From the NCBI GenBank assembly GCA_015179125.1, contig WHVA01000033.1, forward strand, positions 310,001-374,000: a stretch of 64,000 nt of DNA, read 5' to 3'. The stretch is from Gautieria morchelliformis. Taxonomy: Eukaryota; Basidiomycota; Agaricomycetes; Gomphales; Gomphaceae. Shown here piece after piece: positions 11,025-21,979 of this stretch. The notes below the pieces were generated by a model that had not been told where the DNA came from, searched no databases, and saw only the letters and a list, made by a program, of their open reading frames with translations. The position numbers and the translations under genes were made by a program. The stretch's first letter is position 1; each line of letters begins with the position of its first letter.

Positions 11025-11272
11025 GCGAAGGGATTGTCGCTACTTAGACAGCCCTTCCATGACACCTTGTATGTTACATCGTCAAGTGCCACGGGCTACT
11101 TCGCTACAACTGTAGATAGGGCGAGCTCCATTCAGGCAACCCTCTTATCTTGTGAACATTTGTTGGTTCACCTATTTGCCGAATGGCATACTTATTTGCA
11201 CAAGTTATTTGGGCATTCGCTGTGTTCACTAATACACGATATTAACGCCTAAAAACCAATCTTGACAGACCC
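11025..11272 (-). repeat. LTR-II fragment
   Basis: Minus-strand copy of a sequence also present at 54942-55032 and 57050-57300. All three begin TGTCAAGATTGG, followed by a gap and ATATCRTGTATTAGTG. This copy is cut at 11025 by the chromovirus LTR. The element it belongs to is not otherwise visible in the window, and the copies may be solo LTRs. Confidence 0.7.
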
Positions 11273-11275
11273 TAG

Positions 11276-11372
11276 GCAACATGACATGGGAGCCCATGTC
11301 CTCATGCAAGGATCTTGAAGCTCTAGATAGCTATCTAGAGCTCCGGGGGTGGGAAAGCCACGTGACCAATTA
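11276..11372 (+). pseudogene. chromodomain C-terminus of a second chromovirus, fragment
   Basis: Plus-strand frame reading LGNMTWEPMSSCKDLEALDS, almost identical to the integrase C-terminus of the element at 59343-63973. It ends at a TAG near 11370. Only this last piece of pol survives. It abuts the LTR-II start at 11272, which suggests LTR-II inserted into this older pol. Confidence 0.75.
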
Positions 11373-11389
11373 GAAATTAACTTGACCAA

Positions 11390-12400
11390 ATCACCAAGTG
11401 CTAGGTCCAGCCACCATATCTGTAAGCGATTTTACTCAGACCAGTAGTTGACCTTGTGGTTCATCTAAACATTTCCAGATCTGAAGCCAGGAATAATGAC
11501 GGTATATATCAAGCTGGAACATAGCCATGAATTGGAACCATAAGTATTATGGTGCACTAACCAGCTTTGTATCTGATCTAACTTCTGTTGGTGGAATTTG
11601 GAGGTGATTCGTGTTTGTTTTGCCATAAGCCATACACTACTAACTGCAGATCTAAAAATGCTCACAAGGCATGGGATACTCTATGGTATGAGTTCCATAA
11701 ATAACCTCACTGACAACTACTCAAATTACTTGTTGTAGTATCCTTGTTTATCCGCCTGCCACCCTTGGCGCCATCAACGTTACCAACACGGACATGCACT
11801 GTCTTGCACCTGGTCACTGGCTCAATGACACTGTTATTGAGCTGGGGTTGAGGTGAGCTCACTATAGGAGTACACCCGGCCTCAGGTGCCTCATTCATGT
11901 ACTGTCTTGCATGCATTTAATGACTATAGAGTCCCCATTTTATTGACTGGAAAACCCACCCAAAACTGGTTGACCATGCCAGTAAGGCTCACAGCAAGGT
12001 CTTCTTTGTATACACATGTTGAGAGTGACAACTGACGGAGGAATTTCAGTGCATTACTTTTCAGGTAGAGTAAGAGGTGTAGATCAGGAGGTGTGGACAT
12101 GAAGAGGATATTATTGGCAACCCAGGCGCATATAGGCAGGTAAATCCCTGATGGCATTCCTGGTGGTAGAGAGGAGCGTGGTGTCAGTGGCCGTTGATCA
12201 CTGGACTTACAGTGGACAGCTGATTTCCATTGTCAGCCTCGTGACATATGCCAGGCCAGGGATCCCCCCCACACATAATTATAAATGTAATTGATTTGGG
12301 ACAAAGGGCTATATTACATTGAAGTGAACAATGATCATAAGCTCGATCCTAAAGGCCTCGTTACTTAGTTTAGTATTCTTACTTTCTTCTTCGACAAGTT
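11390..12400. other. no gene seen
   Basis: About 1 kb between retroelement scraps and the split gene. ORFs are short and unsupported, and no repeat structure was recognised. Confidence 0.5.
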
Positions 12401-12640
12401 CTAGAAATTTCATGCTTGAGCAGGCACAGTCATTGCTCCTCTCCATACCTGAGTTGTTGAAATTTCTGTAAGCTTGCATTTTGAACCTGCACGTGTCTTT
12501 CTCTTTTTATCATCGCTGTTGGTAAGCTGTTTGTGTTTCTGTTTCAAAGTATCTAGATGATCAATATTTTGATCAAAATAACATTCTGACTCACAAGAGG
12601 GTTCCATAACAGAAGACAGGGGGGACTCTGTGACTCCAAT

Positions 12641-13122
12641 GGCGGATGCTCACAACTTTTTATTACCTGTAGCTTCACCCATTTTATTCTCAGATTATAG
12701 AAAAGAAGAGGATGAAAGTACATGCCAATATTATTGTTGGGATATAAATAAATTTACGTTTGTCCCTCCCCGAGCGGCGGCTCCTCCGACGAGAACACCT
12801 CTTCTTATTTTTACACCTCTTCATATTTTTTCTACCCACTTTTAAGATACACTATATCATTATAACTAGTCATACTAATACTCCTACTCATATCTATTAG
12901 AAGTATCTATCCAACTATCTGTTATTCTATCTTGTAGTCAGATACTCTCTCATATGTATATATATCTCCGAGATGTTTAAACATATACAGAATATTCTAA
13001 TAACATCTATTATTCTCCTTATAAATACTACTGTATATTCCTATATGTTGTTATTAATACTCTTATAGTATATATTATATACTCATATATGCTGTATTAC
13101 ATAACCATTATGATTATCCTCC
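12641..13122 (+). mobile_element. 482-bp MITE, family F copy 1
   Basis: Ends GGCGGATGCTCA and (reverse) GGAGGATAATCA form an imperfect terminal inverted repeat GGMGGATNNTCA. It is flanked by AAT on both sides (12638-12640, 13123-13125). The interior is AT-rich with a GC-rich island near 12770 (CCGAGCGGCGGCTCC). It aligns over its length with the inverted copy at 20521-21076. It has no coding capacity. A 3-bp duplication and short TIRs suggest a PIF/Harbinger-like or related DNA transposon, but the superfamily is not proven. Confidence 0.85.
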
Positions 13123-13956
13123 AATGACGACCAACGAGTGTGGTTCCTTCATTGTCACAGGCGTTGTCTGTAAAAAAAGAGGTATCAGTGACACTGGTCC
13201 AGAGGTGCTGGGACTGCATTTTATTTGAGGAGACCATTCAGTAGAACCTGAAAAGAGAACTGCTTGCGGTGAGTCAGATACCAGTTTGATCGCATCTGGA
13301 TTGGAGCAGTGACAAATAGACTGTGAATTTCTGCCTGCCGTTTTTCGTTGGCTTTGCAAAGCACAGCTTCTGGGCAAGTTACTTGTGTGAGGCGCAGGTA
13401 ATGTACCAACTTTCCACTGTTTCTGGCTATGCATGCTATGGTGGATACCATTGCCGAATCCTTTGTCATATGATTCCAGTGTTGACGGGTATGCATCAAG
13501 GCCGAGCACACAGCCGTCAGCCACTTTGTATACATCCAATGTGTTATCCCAGCTTGCTTGGATCAACTTCCCATTCAAGTCAACGAAGGAGCCCTGGCGA
13601 TCAACAAAAATAGAGAGAGGGTTGGTATCAATATCCGGTCTGGTAGCCGCTCCATCTATGCCATCAAAAACATTAATACAAACAATCTTCATTGGGTAAC
13701 GCTTACTATCCCTTGTTTCCTTGTCTCCATGCCCTTTTGAAGGCACATATACAGGCCATATGTTGGAATCTACCTGAGATGTCGTGGCAACTTGGGGAAG
13801 GGCCTTCCTTATATGCGGTTTCTGTGGTCATTTGTTGGCATCCGGCTTGGTGACATGTTCTCTCTTGGCCTCCTGGTCAGATGCAGCATTTTGGCCTTTA
13901 TCCACATTGCCATTGTGTCCCTCTTCATCCCCTCTGTCACCATTCGCTGTGATATA

Positions 13957-14177
13957 TGTGGGACGAAGGAGATATAATAATCTGTTATTCTACGATCTGT
14001 ACAAGATCATCTGTCCTTATATACTAATTATGATGTTCCTATATTACCAATCTCTTCGAGCTGCTGTGCCGATGCGATGCCGGTGCACCAGCAACCCGGG
14101 GTCGAGAGCGATCTCGAACCTCCGGCTAAATGCGTGCCGGCTCTGCCTCGGCGGTGTCATCGTCCCGATTACTAACA
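13957..14177 (-). repeat. 3' LTR of the copia element
   Basis: Plus strand TGTGGGACGAAGG...GATTACTAACA, matching 18228-18448 base for base as far as I can read. The upstream polypurine tract is at 14178-14188 (GCTGAGGGGGAG on the element strand). Confidence 0.95.
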
Positions 14178-17100
14178 CTCCCCCTCAGCGAGAAGTCCCT
14201 TCGGTAAAATCCCAATTTCCCTAATAGATACCTATGTTGATGCATATCTAGTCCCTTTGTAAATATGTCCGCTACGTTCTCCTTCGTCGGTACGTATGTA
14301 AGTGATGCCTCGTGAGAGGCCACTTTCTCACGGATGAAATGATATGCGACATTGATGTGTTTGGTACGCGCATGATACGTTGCGTTATGCGATAGTGTAA
14401 TGGCGCCTAGATTGTCTGATCGAAGTGACGTGGGCTGGGTTTGATCGATTCCAAGTTCCTCGATAAAACGCCTCAGCCAGATTAATTGCTTGGCGCCCTC
14501 GGTAAGTGCCATGTATTCGGCCTCCGTGGTAGATAGCGCGATCGTTCGCTGCTTCTTCGAGCTCCATGCGATAGCTCCTCCTCCTAGTATAGCTACATAG
14601 CTGCTAATAGATAGTGCGTCGTTTCTATTAGCATAATCCGAGTCGACAAATATTTCGAGGTCGAGACCAGCGTCTCGTCGGAAGATTATGCCGTCGTCAC
14701 GTGACCCCTTGAGGTACCTGAGCGCGTGCTTGATCGCCGTCCAGTGCTCGGTTCCGTAAGTAGTAGTGAATTGGCTCAAGTTTTGTACGGTAAAAGCCAA
14801 ATCAGGTCGCGTGCTGAGTGCTGCATACATTAATGATCCGATCGCCTTGGCATAGGGTACTTCGGCAGTTGGACCTGTCGAGTCCATGGGTGTCGTGAGT
14901 TTGATCATTTTATGCAGAGGTGTAGATACGGAATGTGCTGTTGTCATGTTGAATCGATCGAGTATGATGTCGATGTAATGCCCTTGTGACATGATCAGTG
15001 TTCCCTCATCCCTATTCCTCTCAACTCTAATTCCCAAGATTTTCTTCATTTCTCCTAAATCTGTTACAGGGAATTTCCCATGAAGCTCCCCCTTGAGCTT
15101 AATCATCCCTCCTTTGGAGTCAGCAAATAGTCCAAAGTCGTCCACATATACTGATATGACTTCGATTGAATCCTTATCTTGTCTGATGTAGACGCATTCA
15201 TCGGCTGTACTTTGATGGAAGCCGAGATCAAGTAGTAATTTGCGTAAGCGCTGATGCCAAGCTCGCCCCGATTGCTTGAGTCCGTAGAGCGCTCTGTATA
15301 TTCTTAGAACGCGTCCAGATCCATCATCAAAACCGTCGGGCTGGTGCATGTAGATCTCCTCATCTATGGTTGAATTGAGGTAGGCGCCTTTGACATCCAT
15401 CATTTCGATTTCCCAATCGAGTGTGTTTGCGATCGCTAATAGAACACGTAGTGAATCGAATTTGACCACGGGTGAGGTTATCTCGTAGTAATCCATCCCT
15501 GGCCTCTGTGTGAATCCTTGAGCCACAACCCTTGCTTTAGCCTTATCGAATTGTCCGTCCGGTTGTGTTTTGACAGCGTATACCCATCGGCAACCGATAG
15601 CTACTCGTCCGGGTGGTAGTTCTGTTAGCTCCCATGTTCCTAACATCTTGTGTTGGTCCATCTCAATTTCCATCGCTTTCTCCCAGATCGGCGCATCATC
15701 ACGTAATACCGCCGCTCTGTAATTCTCAGGTTCAGTGACGATTTCTCTCGTTATGTAAACCTGCTCGGTGCGTCCTGAATTATTCAGTTTCCGGTAATCC
15801 GGTCTTTGAGTGATACGCGCGCTCCGTCGAATCTGTGGAGCTGGCGCTTGTTCAGGTGGATCAGGAACGGGTGTTGTCTGGGGTGATGACGTCTGTGGGG
15901 TAGATGTGATCGGGTCCGGCACATGCTCGCGCGGTGAGTGCTCCCCCTCGAGCGGTGCCGTGTCATCATCGTCATTATCTGGGATGGGGTAGAGTCGGTT
16001 GTCATTTTCGTCAAATGTAATGTTCCTAGATACTTGAACGTGCTTTGAGGCTTTATTGTAATACCTCCAGGCTTTTGCATGTTCTGCTACTCCGACGAAT
16101 ATATGTTCTTCTGCTTTTGGATCAAGTTTGGCTCAACGTTGATCCGGCACCATAACCCAACAATTTGTCCCGAATTCCTCTAGACGTGCTAGGTTCGGCT
16201 TCTTGCCGAATAGTGCTTGGAACGGCGTTGCGTCATCTCCAAGCGCTCGCGTGGGTGATCGATTTTTGATATAACACGCGTAAGCCACGGCCTCGGGCCA
16301 GAGTATTTTTGGCAGGTTCTTGGCAAACATCATTGCCCGTGCGTGCTCGAGTAAGGTCCGGTTGAGTCGTTCGGCAATTCCATTCTGGGCTGGGGAGTAT
16401 GGAGCTGTGGTCTCCATGATAATGCCATATTTTGCACAAAATTCCTTGAAATTTTTATTGACATATTCCCCTCCATTATCCGAGCGAAACCTCTTCAGTT
16501 TCTGACCTGTTTGGGTCTCGAGGAATGCCTTGTACGTCTCGAAGTGTCTGAGCGCTTCATCTTTGGTGCTCCCAAAATAGATTACGGTGTACCTCGATTT
16601 GATGTCCGTGAAAGAATAAAAGTATTTCTCACGCGATGGTCCCTCGGTCTGGGCAGGTCCCCATACATCGGATACTGTCAGGTCACCGACCTGTTCTACA
16701 GTGTCCTCGGCTCTTTTGGGGAACGGCTCCACATGCCGCTTGCCTTGTATGCATGCCTTGCACTGGCTCGGCTCGTTTGACTCGTCGATCTCAAGTCCGG
16801 TGACTAGATCGTTAGATTTCAACATCTTTATAGAATTTATGTTGACGTGCCCGAGTATCCTGTGCCATTTGTCCCATGACCGTCCTTTTGCCGCTGCGGC
16901 AAAGTCCCGTGCCTCGACTGATCGAGTGACTCGTGCCTTCATACAGAACAGCCGCCCGCGCTTCTGTCCCTGTGCGAAGGTAACTCCGGCGCGTGATTTG
17001 AATTCGACGCCGGTGCCTGAAAATGTGGCCGTGTTGCCCTTATCAGTTAAACGCCCTACGCTGATAAGGTTGTTCGGCGCATCTGGTGCGTGTTTGACGT

Positions 17101-18148
17101 CACGTAGCTCGATCGTGTTCGTCTTGGCGCCGACCTTGAATTCCATGTAGATCGTGCCTCGGCCTTGTGTATGTAGTACCGCATCAGGTGAAATTCCTTC
17201 GATTTCAGATGGTTCCTCGGCATAGCTAGCGAAATCATTTCGGCTTCTAGCTATGTGTGTTGTTGCCGCTGAATCGGCTAACCAGTTGGATGCGGATATA
17301 GCACTGTATGCTACCTCCTTAGATACAAATGCGAAGTCCTTTTCTTCTGCTTGTTTGACTGTTTCTTTGTTCCCTGATTTGAACCATTTTGGCGCTTGGC
17401 CTTCTTTGCCGCCACCTTTCGCCCAACAGTCCTTCACGTAATGACCCTTCTTGCCGCAATTTCGGCACTTTCCCTTTGTCGCTCCTGAGTCATCTTTCCT
17501 GGTCCTGTGACGTTGTTGCGCCTTAAGCGCCGTCTGCCGTGCCGATCCAGCTTTCCGTGCTCAATCCTCATCGAGGACCCGAGCTATTAATATATCAGCT
17601 GTTGTCCCGGCTCCACTGGCATTTACTGCCGTAATAAACGCCAACCAAGAATCTGGTAATGACGTCAGCAACGTGTTCGAGAACTCGGTGTCACTGATGT
17701 AATGCCCCCGCGCATTCAATTCCTGTTGAATGCCATGGAGCTTGCGTACGTGCTCCTCCATGTTCGCGCCGTCCTCGGCAAGCGTCCGGAAGAAATCTCT
17801 TCGGAGATTTACAATCCCCACTGCTCCCTTAGATTCGAATATAGCTTGTAGACTAGTCCATACAGCAAACGCAGACATCGTCTGATTGATGTAAACTAGT
17901 TGTTCATCGGCAACTCTGAGGCAAATTTCTTTTCTGGCCTTCTTGTCCTTCCTTCTCCAATCGTCGATCTCCTGCTGCTCGGTCGCAGTGACGTTGTCGG
18001 CATCTGCCGGTCTCAGTTCCGTCTCCCTGCCGATAGCCACGTCCCACAGATCTAAGTCATCGAGTATCCACTCGAGCCGCCGGCGCCACGCCGCGTAATT
18101 ATCCCCGTTCAAGGGGTCGATCTTGTACGTGTTGTTGCTACTCGACAT
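14126..18148 (-). pseudogene. copia polyprotein (gag-zinc knuckle-integrase-RT-RNase H), two nonsense codons
   Basis: Starts MSSSNNTYKIDPLNGDNYAAW (18148), a UBN2-type gag. A TGA at 17561-17563 interrupts just before the zinc knuckle CRNCGKKGHYVKDC (about 17470-17430). Protease-like ASNWLADSAATTHI follows, then the GAG-pre-integrase HRILGHVN and the integrase core with RFRSDNGGEYVNK and AQNGIAERLNRTLLEHAR. A second TGA lies at 16133-16135 (after VMVPDQR). RT from about 15720 has VYVDDFGLF, and RNase H has FVDSDYAN and TTEAEYMAL, ending in the 3' LTR at 14126. Both stops can be explained by CGA to TGA changes. Everything else is open over about 1340 codons. Confidence 0.94.
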
Positions 18149-18215
18149 CGTCGATCGGTATTGAGTTATTGGAGTATAGAGCGTAGTTAGATTTGTAGTA
18201 GTTTAGTTATGCGCG

Positions 18216-18227
18216 GGGCCCATAACC
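18216..18227 (-). promoter_or_regulatory. PBS complementary to initiator tRNA-Met anticodon arm
   Basis: GGTTATGGGCCC directly follows the 5' LTR. Its complement GGGCCCATAACC matches the anticodon stem-loop of eukaryotic initiator tRNA-Met rather than its 3' end. This is the half-tRNA priming described for Drosophila copia. The same 12 bases are used by the gag-only element at 47303. Confidence 0.8.
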
Positions 18228-18448
18228 TGTGGGACGAAGGAGATATAATAATCTGTTATTCTACGATCTGTACAAGATCATCTGTCCTTATATACTAATT
18301 ATGATGTTCCTATATTACCAATCTCTTCGAGCTGCTGTGCCGATGCGATGCCGGTGCACCAGCAACCCGGGGTCGAGAGCGATCTCGAACCTCCGGCTAA
18401 ATGCGTGCCGGCTCTGCCTCGGCGGTGTCATCGTCCCGATTACTAACA
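18228..18448 (-). repeat. 5' LTR of the copia element
   Basis: Second 221-bp LTR, followed on the plus strand by the target duplication ATATA and then by the interrupted host-type gene. Confidence 0.95.
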
Positions 18449-19776
18449 ATATAATCCAAAATGAGAAGAGGGTTGATGTTGCCACCGTCCTCTGGCATCG
18501 CTTTGTCAGGATCACTGGCCAATTCCTTTTTCAACGGTTTGCTCTTTCATCGCTGATGTGCTCCCTTTCCCTGCAGATATTTCTTCAGCATAGCTAGTAT
18601 GGGCCAGTCCGCTTCAAATTGTGCGAGCCAGGCCCATCGTTTCTTCGCCTAGATAACTCATGTGCATGAGTGCCGGTATCAATCAGACAGATGTCATTAA
18701 ACTCCCATGAAGACATATAGCCCCCACATTGGATACTTCTTGTGTTTTATGTCCCAGATTTAAGCTCAAACACATGTGCCTGAGAACGCACGAAGTCCTA
18801 GAAATCATTAGAAGTAGTCAGCCATGCTCATATATGCACCACAGATTAATGGTGGGGAACGAACATGCACTCTAATTCCATTTTAAACATCGTTGTGATT
18901 AGTCAACCCCATTTCATCTTGTAGGTTGTAGCCAGGCTTGTTCCCATTCTTCCCGGATCTGCCGACTTCACCTTTAGGTTTTGGTATCTTGATAGCTTCA
19001 GAAGAATTGGAAGAATGAGTACAAGCAGCAGAATTCTCAGATTGTTTTAGTTTCTTGTTATCGTCTTGCAGAAGTCAAATCTCTTCTTTCAGTAGCATTA
19101 TTTCTTTTGTGGCATCATCGTTCGGCGTTTTGGGGGGGACGTCTCTAGCTTTCTCTGTGGATTTAGGACTAACTGTGGCTGTTATAGCTTTAGCAGGGAG
19201 GCGTTTGGCTTGCTTCTTATGCGGGGCCATAGTCGTCAAGCTAGAGCAAGGACACAGTTGTACTAGGTTGTAGTCTCCATGGTGTGAGGAATAAACCCGG
19301 CGCACATAATTGAAATGGCCATGGTCACGTGATTGGATCTGTGCTTGTGTCTGTAATACAGTCCTTGCTTCAATCCTGCCACGCACTGGACGATGCCTCT
19401 GTGTACATGTGGGTGTGAGAAACAGTTATCCCAATGACAGATTTGTCAACATCTCAAAGACAGGCCTTCCCCATCTTTCACTGAACAAGTGCAGTTGGCT
19501 ATAAACAGTGATTCTTCGTCTTTTGATCCAATATCTGCATCTCACATTATTGACTCCCACGTGCAACATGAGAACCACAAAACCACTCTCCATAAAAGTC
19601 TGCACCATTCTCCTCACCCTGGCGTACTGCCTCTGCCCACGGTAGGCAGTGATGTCATCAAAATCCAAGACAATGATGATATCAATACCATGAGCTGCGA
19701 TATCGAACCTGTTGAGGGTCTGCGTGTGCGAGTGTCTAATCACACAGCACCCCAGTGGGATTAGGCTGATTATCAA

Positions 19777-20401
19777 GTGACTGCTGGCGATGAGGTTGAT
19801 GGTGTCAATACGCTGGTTGAATCGCCGGATGAGAGTGAACTTCCCTGGGATGAACCGGACCATTTAGACACTGAATTATCAGCAGAGGAGGTTATTCTTG
19901 TGTTGGAATGCGAAATGCACAAAGATCAGGAACGAGAGGTGGAAGAATCACGTATGTTTATTTATTGTCAACATACCTCTCGTCTCATTGAATTTGGTAA
20001 CATAGAGCTCTGCAACCTTACACAGCCAGACATGGACAACATCAAAATGTTTGGGTTACGATTAGAGGCAAACATATCGCGGCACTGTTCCTCATCATTC
20101 CGTCGTGCATACCACGACCGTATCGACCTCGATACATTCTACCTGATGCACTGCAGAGTCGGAATCCTCGTGGGTATCAAACCAGTGATCCTTGACTGCT
20201 GCCCTAATTCATGTTGCACTTTCAGACGCAAATTTCTAAATGATGATATATGCAGCTTTTGCAAGGAGTCCAGGCATGACGAGTCTAACTGCCCCTGGGC
20301 ACAGTTTGAGTATCTCCCGGTTATACCTCAACTGCAAGCTTTCCTCCACAACCCTGCCATGATCGAGAAATTACAATATCATGCGAACCACGTGCACACT
20401 C
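19777..20401 (+). CDS. TNP2-type (CACTA/Plavaka) transposase, N-terminal part, truncated
   Basis: ORF beginning near 19777 with acidic sequence, then FIYCQHTSRLIEFGNIELCN, a Cys-rich block (LDCCPNSCC, DDICSFCKESRHDE) and FEYLPVIPQLQAF...NPAMIEKLQYHANHV. This Cys block followed by 'xQFEYxPxIPxLQAxxxNPxxxxKxQY' is characteristic of basidiomycete TNP2-like transposases. The ORF ends at TAG within the CACTGTAGG terminus that begins at 20402, so the catalytic part is missing. Earlier exons may lie at 19489-19764 but are not secure. Confidence 0.7.
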
Positions 20402-21975
20402 CACTGTAGGAAGAGCGGGCACTTAAAATAAGTACTTTATGCACTAGTACTTAATTTCAGTAGCTTTTTTCACCCCAAAATCAGTGTCAAAAAAATTAAT
20501 TTAGCTACCACTAAAATTAAGGAGGATAATCATAATGGTTATGTAATACAACATATATGAGTATATAATATATACTATAAGAGTATTAATAACAACATAT
20601 AGGAATATATAGTAGTATTTATAAGGAGAATAATAGAGGTTATTAGATGATTCTGTATATATTTAAACATCTCGAAGATATATATACATATGAGAGAGTA
20701 TTAGACTACAAGATAGAGTAACAGATACTTGGAGAGATACTTGTAACAGATATGAGTAGGAGTATTAGTATGGCTAGTTATAATGAGAGAGTATTAGACT
20801 ACCATATGGGGTAATAGTAGTTGTGTAGATATTTGTAATATATATGAATAGTTATAATGATATAGTGTATATTAAAAGTGGGTAGAAAAAATAAGAAGAG
20901 ACGTAAAAATTGGCAGAGGCGTTCTCGTCGGGGGAGCCGCCGCTTGGGGAGGGACAAAATAAAAATTATTTATAGCCCAACAATAAGATTGGCATATACT
21001 TTCGTCCTCTTCTTTTCTATAATTTGAGAATAAAATGGGTGAAGCTACAGGTAATACAAAGTTGTGAGCATCCGCCTAAGTACATTTAAACACTTAAAAT
21101 AAGCTACCCAAAGCCAGCCCATATCGACGGGTAGACACATCAAATCACCAAACAAACCGAGTGCTGCGAGCCCTGAGACAGCAAATTCACTTACTGGGTT
21201 AGCATAAGCAAGTCTTAGTGAGTACAACAAAAGAACCTTTGCATCGTGCATGGTGAATTGTTCGTGTCTGTAGCTTGAGAGCGCAGGGACTTGGGAGTCT
21301 CAGAGAGTAAGGGGAGTGTTTACAATATTACAACTGATGTGTAGCGACAAAATAGCTTACTGGAGTAATATAAATGATGAGAAAGCAAAGAGAAAAAAAG
21401 AAAAAAAAACCGCACCTATTCAAACTCGACTTGCGGTTCCACAAAAACAGTCCTGGCAAAGTCACCACTGCGGTCAACAATTCCCCACTCATTCCCACGC
21501 TTGACTCGACTCGTCCAACTATGCATTCAACTGTATGCAAATCCACAACAACTGGCACGGTGGTCTCCTGAGTACGGTGCTGAGATAGCGGGGTGGGTAG
21601 TCGTGCCCTTGCAATGGGGTCGAGGAAGGAAGGAGGTTAGAGCAGAGAATCAAAAGACTTACGGAAAAAAAAGCAGTGACGCGTATCCATGCCATGGTGG
21701 ACAAGCAGCGCTCTGCATAGTCGACAGCGATTTCGAAGACGGTGTTCGTGGACCCGGAGATTGATCATGATTAGGTAGAAAAAATAATTCATTGGTCATT
21801 GGTACTGTTTGACTTTGCATTTTGTCCTGTACTTAAATTTCAGTACTTGTATAGTACTGATTTTTAGTCCTCTGTGAAATTATATTTTGGGGGCTAAATT
21901 TCAGTACAAGTCGGTACTGTAATTTAGCTGTAGTGCAAGCGGAACTAAAATATAGCGCTTATTCTTCCTACAGTG
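20402..21975. mobile_element. CACTG-ended non-autonomous element, 1.57 kb
   Basis: Terminal inverted repeat of 13 bp, CACTGTAGGAAGA at 20402 and its complement ending at 21975. Subterminal regions on both sides are rich in AGTACT/CAGTACTT words. It holds MITE F copy 2 and no convincing transposase. CACTG ends fit the CACTA superfamily. Flanking trinucleotides (CTC, ATA) do not match, so the insertion site has been altered or a boundary is off. Confidence 0.6.
20521..21076 (-). mobile_element. 556-bp MITE, family F copy 2
   Basis: Inverted relative to copy 1 (12641-13122). Plus-strand start GGAGGATAATCATAATGG, end GTTGTGAGCATCCGCC. Flanked by TAA (20518-20520 and 21077-21079). It is about 75 bp longer than copy 1, owing to a partial internal duplication around 20700-20880 (repeated GAGAGTATTAGACTA). 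Nested inside the CACTG-ended element. Confidence 0.85.
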
Positions 21976-21979
21976 ATAT

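Larger units (their letters stand above)
13957..18448 (-). mobile_element. complete Ty1/copia element, 4.5 kb
   Basis: 221-bp LTRs at 13957-14177 and 18228-18448 appear identical when read side by side. The target duplication ATATA is at 13952-13956 and 18449-18453. The PBS GGTTATGGGCCC adjoins the 5' LTR and a purine tract adjoins the 3' LTR. One polyprotein frame, gag-IN-RT-RNaseH, runs 18148-14126 with only two stops. Identical LTRs mean a recent insertion, so the element was either already defective and mobilised in trans, or mutated soon after landing. Confidence 0.96.
12410..19230 (-). pseudogene. old multi-exon gene of unknown function, split by two transposons
   Basis: Starts at the ATG at 19230 (MAPHKKQAKRLPAKA) with a basic N-terminus and a heptad-like coiled coil (MLLKEEI, then LLQDDNKKLKQSE). 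Later exons give RWAWLAQFEADWPILAMLKK (about 18640-18580), NINPLLILD (to 18454), then, after the copia element, ITANGDRGDEEG and on to 13126. After the 482-bp MITE it continues VTESPLSSVMEPSCESECYF to a stop near 12410. Deleting each transposon with one copy of its duplication (ATATA, AAT) keeps a single frame, so both landed in coding sequence. Three in-frame TGA codons (19075-19077, 18547-18549, 13828-13830) are present. I do not recognise the family with certainty. The layout resembles lineage-expanded unknown genes of Agaricomycetes. Confidence 0.65.

Noticed and set aside
13114-13746. Apparent complete gene on the minus strand
   Set aside because: Its C-terminal residues are read-through into the MITE, and the frame continues upstream to the copia insertion, so it is an internal part of the split gene.
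20402-21975. Target duplication for the CACTG element
   Set aside because: The flanking trinucleotides CTC and ATA do not match, so none is claimed.
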